DNA from: a virus
Virus record (IMG/VR): IMGVR_UViG_3300001213_000009
Span: 1-46,796 of that record
Direction: 5' to 3' (one strand)
DNA: 46,796 bases
In this document: positions 38,788 through 46,796 of the stretch, piece by piece
How positions within the stretch are numbered: the first letter of the stretch is position 1
Layout of the letters: the number at the start of each line of letters is the position of its first letter
Notes under the pieces: model-generated
Told to the model about the DNA's origin: nothing
Seen by the model: the letters and a program-made list of their open reading frames with translations, nothing else
Databases searched by the model: none
Position numbers and translations under genes: made by a program

Positions 38788-41505
38788 ATGGCAGACACAC
38801 CGAAGTATTCCAGCATCATTGATGAATTTCTCGACTCTCGTGAACCAGATTGGAAAGACTTGGGGTTAAAAGACGCCAAGAAATCTGGAGATGAGTGGCT
38901 ATCCAAAACTCATGATGAGGCCGATGCCCTTCTTGAAGAACTGGCTGGTGCGTCTAAGCACACCGCCGTCCCGCCGACCAGCAAGGGTGCGACTCTCCAG
39001 AACCGTATGCTCGATAAAGAGAACGCTGCCCCTCGCATGGGCTCAGGCCGTACAGCACAGGCCCGGACAGCCGGTAATGGCAGTGAGGATGACTCGCTCG
39101 TGGAAGAAATTACCGAAAGCTTCGAAGAAGCTGCCAAGAGTGGCAGGGTTGAGAAGAAGCACCGCTCCGACGCTGAGATTAAGAACTACGTCAAGCAGCT
39201 TCTGAATCAAGGTGTTCCACCGGCCAAGGTCGCGGCCCAACTGAGTAAGTTGGCTGAACTTGAACTGTTCAACCACCAGATGGGTACTCGCTATCTTCAG
39301 GACAACGCCGGTCTCATTGGTATGGCTTACATGGAGCCCAACACCTTCATGGATAAGCAGAACCCGAACTACGAGCGTAAAACCGCCTATAGCTTCAACT
39401 CCGTTTCCGAGCAGAAGCAACAACAGGAAGCCGGTGGGGTCGTAAGTCAGATTCGTCCCGGCGACCGCGTGACCATCACTACCTCACATGGTCAGGAAAT
39501 GACCGGCAGGGCGGTTATGTACAACGCTCAGCAACAGTGCTGGGTTCTTAACATGGGCGGCAAGCATGGCACACCGGGCATCGCCGATGAAACAAACATC
39601 GTCAAGGTCCGCAAGGCACCGTCGAAGCGTGCGGCTAATCCAGCGGGATTATTTGTTGGAAACAAAGCGTGGGAGTCAGTACCCCCACAACGCTCCGGAT
39701 ATTATGAAGAGAACCCGCCCGATGACTGGGAAGAGTGTGGGCAGTGCGAGTGCTATCACCCCGCTGGTTTCACCGGGGATTGCCGCGATGACATAAACCG
39801 TTGGCCTTCTGACGAATCTATTGCCGCTATGACAACACAAGCCCCGAATGAGCACATGGCTGCGGTGGGTGACACCGGCTGGGCTGAAGGTGAGAACACT
39901 GAAGCGAAGCCGACACCCGTTATCTTCCGCAAGTGGAAGGACACGGGCGACATCCTAGCTCTGTTCCCCTATGACTTGGGAACCGACAGTCCTTACACAT
40001 GCAGCAGCTATGAGCATGTCGGACAGCACGGTGCCGCCGACCCACGCGGGTGCATCCAACAGACGAAGCCAGCAAAGCCAGAAGAGTACGCTGCCCTTAA
40101 GGCTGAACTCGAAAGCCTCGGCTACAAGCTGAAGCCGATGAGCCGTCTTCAGTATGATGCCCTCTTGAGTCGTGAAAATCAACTCAAGCAGTACCACTCA
40201 AATGATGTACCGGAAGCCAACGATGGAATGCAGACCGTTGAGCCGGGATACAAGAGCACGACCTTCAGTCTCGATGATGAGGAAGCACCGAAGCAAGCTT
40301 CCAGTCAGGATTGCGTTCGTCAAGCAAAGACATGGAAGGCCGCAGGTATCCAGCCACGTGCAAAATCCGTCAAGCAGATTACTGCTTGCGAAGGATGCAC
40401 GTACTTCAAGAAGAATGGTGGCTCCAAGACCTGTGGACTATATGGTCTACCTGTTATCTCTAATGCCAAGGAATTGACCTCAATAGTCAATAAGTTGACC
40501 GCTGGCGTCCCGGCATCTTCGAAGAGGGCCGCGTTGGTGCAGATTGCCAACCGCACCCAAGAGCATAACCCCATTGCCAAGGCCGCTTCCTCTGAAGCAC
40601 CGTTTGTGCATCAGTCCTCGTTCACCAAGGAACGTCAGTTCGGTTTTGCCGAGCCTGACCACTTCAGTGGCTCATTGGTTCAAAAGCTTCACACAGCCGG
40701 TCATTCTCTGAAGGCTATCAGCGAAGCCGCTGATAAGAAGTATGGTGCGCTCGAAGCCTCCAAGGGCATCCGTGAATTCCTCGCCGCACTCCGCAAGGAG
40801 AAGGGCAAGATTGTCATGGCGAAGGCCGACGCTGATTACCTCAAAAAAATCGGTATTCACAATGAGGCGATTGTCGGTGCATCGAAGTGTGCATCATGCA
40901 AGAGCCACGACGGCAAGCAAGTTCGCAAGGCCGCTTCTAGTGAGATGGTGACACGTGCCCCTGAGACCTTTGTGGAATCCACACTGGGTGGGATTCGCGC
41001 TTCACATCACACAACCACGGCTCACTTTGACTCCGCCGCTGTAGCTAAGCTGCACACTGCGGGTCACAACATTGACAAAATCTTCAAGGCGGCTTCTGCC
41101 AAGTACGGTTCGGCACAGGCCAGCAAGGCAGTTCGCGATTGGGCAAACAATCTCAAGAACACCAACACCAAGATTGCCCTGTCACAGATTGACTGCACCA
41201 CGCTGAAGAAGATGGGCGTCAAGCTGGGTTCGCAGAACGCCATTGTTGGTGCGGAGAAGTGTGGCTCATGCAACTACCGCAATGGTATGCACTGTGGTTT
41301 GACGGGTGGCACGCTGCTCAGCTTTCCCGGCATGAACAAGGTTACATCAAACAAGAAGGTTGCCTCGGGTGCCCCGGAAGACGGTCGCTCGATTCTGAAG
41401 GAGTTTGACCTGATGGGTAGTTCTGCTCAGGCCGACATTGATATGAAGGCTCCAGACCGCGCTGAAATTCAGATGGGTTCGAAGCCGGATGCAGGGGAGA
41501 TTTAA
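38788..41505 (+). CDS. Large mosaic virion-type protein with Cys modules (905 residues)
   Basis: AGGGGA precedes the ATG. The chain looks like beads: a helical N-terminal 210 residues; a small barrel with IRPGDRVTITTSHGQ (about 221-275); a Cys group CGQCECYHP; a phage domain with PVIFRKWKDTGDILALFPYD and CSSYEHVGQHG (about 376-452); then C-x2-C...CGL modules at CEGCTYF, KCASC and KCGSC. Residues 628-712 and 749-838 are two copies of one unit (KLHTAGH-x-K-x-A-A and KKIG/KKMG). Between modules are SKRAANPAG, SSKRAAL, AKAASSE and KAASSE linkers. The domain near 376 is found as a small separate protein in other phages. A packaged or structural protein is inferred. Confidence 0.7.
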   Translation: MADTPKYSSIIDEFLDSREPDWKDLGLKDAKKSGDEWLSKTHDEADALLEELAGASKHTAVPPTSKGATLQNRMLDKENAAPRMGSGRTAQARTAGNGSEDDSLVEEITESFEEAAKSGRVEKKHRSDAEIKNYVKQLLNQGVPPAKVAAQLSKLAELELFNHQMGTRYLQDNAGLIGMAYMEPNTFMDKQNPNYERKTAYSFNSVSEQKQQQEAGGVVSQIRPGDRVTITTSHGQEMTGRAVMYNAQQQCWVLNMGGKHGTPGIADETNIVKVRKAPSKRAANPAGLFVGNKAWESVPPQRSGYYEENPPDDWEECGQCECYHPAGFTGDCRDDINRWPSDESIAAMTTQAPNEHMAAVGDTGWAEGENTEAKPTPVIFRKWKDTGDILALFPYDLGTDSPYTCSSYEHVGQHGAADPRGCIQQTKPAKPEEYAALKAELESLGYKLKPMSRLQYDALLSRENQLKQYHSNDVPEANDGMQTVEPGYKSTTFSLDDEEAPKQASSQDCVRQAKTWKAAGIQPRAKSVKQITACEGCTYFKKNGGSKTCGLYGLPVISNAKELTSIVNKLTAGVPASSKRAALVQIANRTQEHNPIAKAASSEAPFVHQSSFTKERQFGFAEPDHFSGSLVQKLHTAGHSLKAISEAADKKYGALEASKGIREFLAALRKEKGKIVMAKADADYLKKIGIHNEAIVGASKCASCKSHDGKQVRKAASSEMVTRAPETFVESTLGGIRASHHTTTAHFDSAAVAKLHTAGHNIDKIFKAASAKYGSAQASKAVRDWANNLKNTNTKIALSQIDCTTLKKMGVKLGSQNAIVGAEKCGSCNYRNGMHCGLTGGTLLSFPGMNKVTSNKKVASGAPEDGRSILKEFDLMGSSAQADIDMKAPDRAEIQMGSKPDAGEI

Positions 41506-42029
41506 TGACTGGTAACAAAAACACCAGTGGTATGGAGATAGATGACGACGGCAACGTAGTTGTCTATGAATCCGAACGCGACAAGGAACGCCGCTTCCGC
41601 AAAGAGCGTCTGGAGAGTATTCGTGAATGTATCACGGACACTAACTACGACCCCTCTGCTGCAAGCCGCTTGATTGCGATTGAGATTGCCAGAGTTGCTG
41701 AAGACTTGGGTGACTGTATGGGCGATGGCCCGATGGACACTATCAAGTTGAAGATTTATGAACAGCAACTGAAAGCTTTGCGTGAACTTGGTAAGCAGCT
41801 AACTGATGCGGACACCTTGAGCAAGAAGGACGTGCTCAACTTTGACGGACCGAAGTTTCAGTACGTACTCGGCATCATCGTTGACAATTTCTTGCAGTCG
41901 TTGAAGGAAGCAGGAGTACCGGAAGACCTTCGGGCAAGCATCATGAAACATTACCGTGACCGTATGCAGATGAGTGAACAAATCATTCGCAAGGAAACGG
42001 CACGAATCGACTCTAATAAGTCTAAGTAA
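41505..42029 (+). CDS. Helical virion-region protein
   Basis: The 174-residue product shares the last A of the previous TAA as its first base (TAATG), so it is coupled. It is highly charged and helical, with KERRFRKERLESIREC, ASRLIAIEIARVAEDLGD and FQYVLGIIVDNFLQSLKEAG. The shape would suit a small terminase subunit or an internal scaffold, but no HTH was found and the assignment stays open. Confidence 0.6.
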   Translation: MTGNKNTSGMEIDDDGNVVVYESERDKERRFRKERLESIRECITDTNYDPSAASRLIAIEIARVAEDLGDCMGDGPMDTIKLKIYEQQLKALRELGKQLTDADTLSKKDVLNFDGPKFQYVLGIIVDNFLQSLKEAGVPEDLRASIMKHYRDRMQMSEQIIRKETARIDSNKSK

Positions 42030-42039
42030 GGGGAATCAA

Positions 42040-45000
42040 ATGGCCGCAAGCGGAAACAGTATCGCGTTGAAATCATTCCAGTCCTTCGCTGTAAATGAAG
42101 GACTCCTCGCAAAAGTGGTCGAAGCCGTAAAGGCTGGCGAGAAAGAAGCCCGTACGTCTGGCGACATCAAGTCCTTCGAGGTCTTCTACAAGGGCTTTCG
42201 TCAGAATATCGCCATTGGCCGTATCTACATTGTCCCCGTCAAGGTGTGCAACAACTTCAAGAACTTCCCGATTTCCCTGCTCTACGGGACGGTCGTTCGC
42301 GAATTGAACCTCGGTGAAGAGGTTGCTGACTTGATTGAAAAGAAAATCGGCGAGACCGAGTTTGACGAGTATTCGCAACTCGATGTCCAGCGGATTAAGG
42401 ACACCCTGTTCAAGGACGCCGAGTCTGAGGAGTATCGCTCCTTGGTCTTGTTTGCCCCGAATTGGTCAAACATCCGCGAGTACATCGTGTTCAAGTTCAC
42501 AGGAGACGACGAGAAGCTTTCGAACCTGCTTCGTCACCAGATTTTCTCCGCCTACTTCAACCCCGCTGTGTCCGGTGCGTTCGACGCCCTTATGACCAAC
42601 GTGGACACCAACAAGATGGACTTGACAGACATCACCCCCAAGCTGACCTACCCCTTCATCACGGAGAATCCGCTGAAGGCGTATCCTGACCTGCAAAAGA
42701 CAGGCGGATGGTCGAAGCCTAAGGTGTTCCTCACTGCTAAGACGGCGGACGCCATTACTAAGGAAGTTCTCGACCCGCAAGAGTTGAATGTGTTTGAGGC
42801 TTTGGACTCCGCTCTCACGGAAGTGACGATGCCTGAGACACAGGGTATGGATGAAGTCGCTGACTTCAAGGGCCCGGATGGTTCTAACCATGGCAACGCT
42901 GAGACCCCTCAGATTGATGGTGAACAGCCGACGACCGCCGACTTAAAGGATGACTCAGGTGCGTCCACTGGTCTCCGCCGTCGCCCTGATTATGGCGAGA
43001 AGGACAGCTTCACTTCTGAGATGAATGAAGCGAACAGTAAGGGTGCCTCCGCTAAGACAGCGAAGTTTGACTATAGTGCAACAAACTGCCCTGACTGTGG
43101 TAATCAGCTTGATGCCTTCAAGACGTGTCCTGCCGCCGATGCAAAATCTGGCCGTCAGTTCTGTGGTAAGGGAAAAGAAGTTCCTAACCTGCATCTGTGG
43201 GGTGGGGGCGGCGGTTCTGTCGCTCCAAAGAAGGGAATTCAGAACGAGCAACAGCCAGCCCGTACTATGGTTGGTTCTACGAAGAAGGCCGACACCGCTG
43301 ACAACCCGGCAAACGAAAAGGGTGGAGCCGGAGCCATCGAAGTAAAGACGGATAAGGAAATCGCGGTAACAGCCGGTTTCGACCGTAACGCAACTGTGTG
43401 CCCCGATTGTGGTAAGGAATTGGACGGCTTCAAAATTTGCCGCGATGCCAAGGGCGGTGGTCAGTTCTGTGGCGTTCAATCCGGTGCCCCATCCCCAAAC
43501 CTATACCTCGGGGATTTTTACAAGGACGCACCGCAGAAGGGCATCCAACGTGAACCCAATGCGTCTCGTCGTGTTGGTTCAGCCAAGACAGCGGAAGTCG
43601 ATATGGGTCAGGTACCCTCGCAGCAGGATAGGGCTGATGTAAAACCATCTGACAAGACCCCAGTCAACACTGTGACGTTCCGTGCGGGTGCTGCGGGTGA
43701 AGGCAAGGGCATCGTATTCGGATACCACATGCCAACAGGCCACTTCGGCAAGCGTGAATTGAAGTTTGAATGGCCGATAGAAGAAGCCACCTATCGTCGC
43801 ATGATTAAGCCGTTCGTTGACCGCAAGGATAGCAACGGTGCTTTCGATGCCTTCCAGAAGTTGACGGGAGGCAAGATGGCCTGTGCCCCGTTCGAAACCC
43901 CGTTCACTAATGTTGGGCCGGGAACTGCTGCACATGACAATGCTGAGAAGGCGATTGCTGTGAAGGTGGATACCATCTCTCAGAAGGGCGACGTTGAGGC
44001 CAACAGTCCCATTGGTATTGAATTGGATGAAACCGGATTGCCGGTTCACGAAAAGATTGCACGCGAGATTTGGCGTGGGGTTGATGACAACGGCGGTTAC
44101 GTCGCGATGTCCACCAAAGCCAAGGCCGCTGCTGATAAGCGTGAAGCCGAATTGGACAAGAAGTACGCCGGTCGCAAGAAGGCTGACGTGGCTTTGACTG
44201 AGGAAAGCATTTGGGCGGGCATCACCGAGGAATTCGGTGAGGCTCCTCAGGTGGAACTCCCCGGTGAAGGTGACAGCAAGCCCACTGAGTCCCTCCCTGA
44301 GACAATGACAAGTGAGAAACCGGAAGAAGCTAAGGCGGTTACTGAAAAGGAAATCGACAAGGCTGAACCTAAGTCCGACCGTCCGAAGTCCAAGATGTTT
44401 GGTAAGGGTGAGGGCGATAATAAGGAAGAGCCGAAGGAAGAAAAGAAAGAAGAGACCAAGGAAGCTTCCAGCAAAACCGCTCTCCTCTACATGAACGATT
44501 ACGACATTCAGATGGCACAGCAGATACTGGGCAGCGACCCGGTTCTCGGACCGGCGATTCGTTTCCTTAATGAGTTCCGTAATGAAGTTAATGAGCACTC
44601 CGATGGTTGGGCGTACTGGTCTGCTCCCCTTAAGGCCGCTGCTCAACTGATGACTCTTATTCAGACCGGCGTCAACGCCCGTCGCGAAGGTAAGGCTCAC
44701 GGTGTAACGGTTGACAACTTGAAGAGGGCAATGGCACCCATCAAGGCGTTCATGACTCGTCGTGGTCTGGCTGCTGGTATGCAGATGCCAAAGCTGGCTG
44801 TTAAGAAGAATGCAGCCGAGATTCAGCCGGATATGGCTGAGGCGAAATCAGAAGTTGTTAGCCCGGATACTGTGGACGCCGACATTAAGCAGCCCACCGA
44901 GTCCGTCGAGGAAGCCGCCAAGTTCGCCGCTGTGGAGCGTACAGGCGACACCAATGCAACTGAACAGTACGCGGGTGAGCATGGTTGCCGTACGTATGAG

Positions 45001-46170
45001 AATGGCAAAGTATGCATGAAGCCTGAAGCTGTCATTCATGATGGCCGCAAGTATTGCGAGAAACATCGCCCCTCTGAAAGCAAGAAGAAAAAGGCGGATT
45101 TGGGGGCGACTTCCAAGGGTCGTGGGTTTGGTAATTACGTACGGGGTGAGGAGATTCATGACTTCACCAACGTACACACTGGAGACTTGCTCTTGGAGCA
45201 TTCTAACCAGTTCGACGCGGACAATACAATCTTGGTCAGCAAGGATGAATTTCCCGAGGCCCCTAATAGCCGCATTTGGGCACACTTCGTAAATCCTGAA
45301 GATTGGGAAGAGCGTTGGGGAGAAGATTTCTGTATTTGGGCACACGAACTTGGAAACAAGAAAACCGGCATCGAACTGTGGAGGGCAGGTAACACTCCTG
45401 AATTCTCCGAAGCCGATAAGATTGGACTCAATGGGCTTGGAGTTACAGGTAGTTCGAAGAAGAAAGCCGATGTAAGTAGTGACATCTCTGAAGCGAAGTC
45501 GGAAGTGGTCAGCCCCGACACGGTTGACAGCGACATCAAGCAGTCCACTGAGTCAGTTGAACAGGCCGCAAAGGTTGCATACGGGGAAGAGACGGTTTAC
45601 TCTCCTGACACTTTGCAACTCGCGCAGCGTCTCATTGACTCCGGTGATGATATTGCCTACGACGTAGCTGCCAACGATGGTCAGATTTTTGACAATGTGA
45701 AGGGCATGGAATGGTTTGTCAAGGCCGTCGCTGAAGAAATCGCTGGCAACGAAGACACGGTTCGTGAGTATCTCGACAACGAACCCTTTCTCACTCGTAT
45801 GGAACATGGTGTGGACTACAGTGGCGGGGTTATCGCCGCTGCTGGCGATGAGAATGATGAAGCGGTAGAGATGGGTTTGGGAGATGGCGACTTGGCTGAC
45901 CCCGCTGCCAATCTTCCCAAGGTAACCGCAGCATCCAAGACTGCTGAAGCGTACTACACCAGTAGGAACTTCAAGACCAAGAAGGATTTGGCTCAAGCGG
46001 TCGCAAACGGTAAGCAAATCACTGTGTACGACCCCGGTCAAGGTATGGGTGGAGAAGCTGAGCCACCACTAAACGGAACAGTAAGTGTGGCCGGACCTCA
46101 CTATCCGGAGCCACATCGCTGGTACAGTCGTGTAACCCTTTCTAACGGAATCATTGTCGGAGTCAAGTAA
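42040..46170 (+). CDS. Giant mosaic virion-type protein of 1376 residues
   Basis: AAGGGG precedes ATG 42040; the frame from 41974 is too long by 22 residues. Residues 1-280 form one folded domain. Then come two near-identical zinc modules (CPDCG...FCG at 350-377 and 453-478), a region with PTGHFGKRELKFEWP, an acidic coil, a helical part with YDIQMAQQIL, a Cys/His cluster GCRTYENGKVCMK...YCEKH (981-1009), a domain with WAHFVNPEDWEERWGEDF, and a C-terminal phage domain with ITVYDPGQG and GPHYPEPHRWYSRV (1311-1376). A 33-residue linker is duplicated at about 932-966 and 1149-1181. Some ten S/A-K-x-A joints separate the modules. Confidence 0.7.
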   Translation: MAASGNSIALKSFQSFAVNEGLLAKVVEAVKAGEKEARTSGDIKSFEVFYKGFRQNIAIGRIYIVPVKVCNNFKNFPISLLYGTVVRELNLGEEVADLIEKKIGETEFDEYSQLDVQRIKDTLFKDAESEEYRSLVLFAPNWSNIREYIVFKFTGDDEKLSNLLRHQIFSAYFNPAVSGAFDALMTNVDTNKMDLTDITPKLTYPFITENPLKAYPDLQKTGGWSKPKVFLTAKTADAITKEVLDPQELNVFEALDSALTEVTMPETQGMDEVADFKGPDGSNHGNAETPQIDGEQPTTADLKDDSGASTGLRRRPDYGEKDSFTSEMNEANSKGASAKTAKFDYSATNCPDCGNQLDAFKTCPAADAKSGRQFCGKGKEVPNLHLWGGGGGSVAPKKGIQNEQQPARTMVGSTKKADTADNPANEKGGAGAIEVKTDKEIAVTAGFDRNATVCPDCGKELDGFKICRDAKGGGQFCGVQSGAPSPNLYLGDFYKDAPQKGIQREPNASRRVGSAKTAEVDMGQVPSQQDRADVKPSDKTPVNTVTFRAGAAGEGKGIVFGYHMPTGHFGKRELKFEWPIEEATYRRMIKPFVDRKDSNGAFDAFQKLTGGKMACAPFETPFTNVGPGTAAHDNAEKAIAVKVDTISQKGDVEANSPIGIELDETGLPVHEKIAREIWRGVDDNGGYVAMSTKAKAAADKREAELDKKYAGRKKADVALTEESIWAGITEEFGEAPQVELPGEGDSKPTESLPETMTSEKPEEAKAVTEKEIDKAEPKSDRPKSKMFGKGEGDNKEEPKEEKKEETKEASSKTALLYMNDYDIQMAQQILGSDPVLGPAIRFLNEFRNEVNEHSDGWAYWSAPLKAAAQLMTLIQTGVNARREGKAHGVTVDNLKRAMAPIKAFMTRRGLAAGMQMPKLAVKKNAAEIQPDMAEAKSEVVSPDTVDADIKQPTESVEEAAKFAAVERTGDTNATEQYAGEHGCRTYENGKVCMKPEAVIHDGRKYCEKHRPSESKKKKADLGATSKGRGFGNYVRGEEIHDFTNVHTGDLLLEHSNQFDADNTILVSKDEFPEAPNSRIWAHFVNPEDWEERWGEDFCIWAHELGNKKTGIELWRAGNTPEFSEADKIGLNGLGVTGSSKKKADVSSDISEAKSEVVSPDTVDSDIKQSTESVEQAAKVAYGEETVYSPDTLQLAQRLIDSGDDIAYDVAANDGQIFDNVKGMEWFVKAVAEEIAGNEDTVREYLDNEPFLTRMEHGVDYSGGVIAAAGDENDEAVEMGLGDGDLADPAANLPKVTAASKTAEAYYTSRNFKTKKDLAQAVANGKQITVYDPGQGMGGEAEPPLNGTVSVAGPHYPEPHRWYSRVTLSNGIIVGVK

Positions 46171-46796
46171 ATGGTATCCAAGCCCTTTTGTGAATGCGAA
46201 GCACAATTCTGTCCGCATCAAGCGGCTGGTTGCTCCAATCCGCCTGTAGGCAAGGCGGACATCATGACTTTCCACATGAATCTTTGCAACGACTGCTTTC
46301 AGCGTCACAGTGAATATTCACCCGGTGATGTGTCATGGCTCAAGCTTGGCATTCATGCAAGCCAGAAGGAAGCAATGATTACGAGCGACACACAGCTTGA
46401 AACTCTCCAAGAAGTTCCAGCGGGAGAAGCGCAGAAAGATGACCTCGCGGTCAACTCTCACCCGGCAGATGGTGCCGAAGGTGGAGCCCCCGTGCTTGAT
46501 GGTGAACTCCATCACACCGAGCGTCCCAATGTAAACGCGATGCGTGAAGCCATTGAGACTCAGGATGAGATGGAAGTCGGAAAGCCTGTTGATGTGAAGC
46601 AAGAGGAAATCGAGGCCGAAGGCACCGAGAAAGAAGTCACCGTGGAAAAGGGTAGCGGCACACAAATCATTATCAACATCGCTGGCAAGAAGAAGGAACT
46701 AGGGTTCACCAATCTCGCTACTGCTCAGGCGTTCATCAAGGAAGCCTCCGTGAGATTCGGAAAGAAATTTGCAGTGCTCAGTCGCCCTGACCAGTG
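46171..46796 (+). CDS. Cys-rich virion-region protein, 3' end outside window
   Basis: The ATG directly follows the TAA of the previous gene and the frame is open to the end of the window (208 residues seen). The first 60 residues hold a cluster of Cys and His (CECEAQFCPHQ, CSNPPVG, LCNDCFQRH), likely a zinc-binding module. A long acidic linker follows, and a folded end with QIIINIAGKKKEL and TAQAFIKEASVRFGKKFAVL. It belongs to the same mosaic virion block. It was easy to overlook because no stop lies inside the window. Confidence 0.65.
   Translation, partial: MVSKPFCECEAQFCPHQAAGCSNPPVGKADIMTFHMNLCNDCFQRHSEYSPGDVSWLKLGIHASQKEAMITSDTQLETLQEVPAGEAQKDDLAVNSHPADGAEGGAPVLDGELHHTERPNVNAMREAIETQDEMEVGKPVDVKQEEIEAEGTEKEVTVEKGSGTQIIINIAGKKKELGFTNLATAQAFIKEASVRFGKKFAVLSRPDQ

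Noticed and set aside
41505-42029. Terminase small subunit
   Set aside because: Size and helices would fit, but no HTH and no large subunit nearby in the window.
43579-44700. Minus-strand frame of 373 residues
   Set aside because: It lies wholly inside the giant plus-strand gene, has no ribosome site or domain, and follows the mirror of its codon pattern.

Overview
The window is a stretch of a large tailed double-stranded DNA phage (Caudoviricetes). It starts inside a gene that looks like the 3' end of the major capsid gene. It continues through virion, tail-fibre and internal-protein genes, a middle block of small accessory genes with their own promoter type, a cassette of sugar-transfer genes, and another virion block that runs off the right end. 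Nothing identifies the host directly. The Shine-Dalgarno sites are ordinary GGAGG/AGGAG, and the bacterial Ig-like domains in the fibres are of a kind common in soil bacteria, so a soil or freshwater bacterial host is only a guess.

Layout. 1-429: capsid C-terminus and a UUCG terminator. 521-2371: small genes and an HNH endonuclease. 2409-12179: a SWIM-like zinc protein, small structural genes (one read only through a frameshift), two paralogous fibre-like proteins of 706 and 1845 aa, the second ending in a LecA-like lectin module, and a small gene. 12200-13045: remains of GIY-YIG homing endonucleases split across both strands. 13035-17111: Cys-rich and coiled-coil virion-type proteins and a methyltransferase. 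17235-17804: a minus-strand tyrosine integrase lacking its first catalytic box. 17854-18440: a non-coding stretch behind a phage promoter, dense in perfect stems. 18476-25995: small genes, a ParB-like protein, an AT-hook-like DNA-binding protein, a Mom-like protein and many small unknowns. 25992-28281, minus strand: an HTH/sigma-like gene, a GIY-YIG endonuclease and a fibre-like protein. 28383-36020, plus strand: a GIY-YIG endonuclease followed by eight tightly coupled glycosylation genes (five likely glycosyltransferases, one probable GT-B enzyme, a methyltransferase and a nucleotide-sugar epimerase). 36123-37484, minus strand: two more fibre-like proteins. 37601-38785: homing endonuclease material and a small gene. 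38788-46796: very large mosaic virion-type proteins.

How the parts may work together. The sugar cassette lies between minus-strand fibre-like genes and probably decorates a virion protein or alters a host surface glycan. Six copies of one promoter (TAGCCA, 18 bases, TATACT) drive the middle region. At three of them an ATG sits exactly seven bases after the -10 box, which predicts leaderless mRNAs; a fourth has a GTG there but also a normal downstream start. Virion-type proteins in the 13-16 kb and 38-46 kb blocks carry many small Cys clusters and other modules joined by a recurring S/A-K-x-A linker. These could be cleavage sites for a head-maturation protease or mobile domain joints. At least six homing-endonuclease genes or fragments interrupt the order, and several show breakage.
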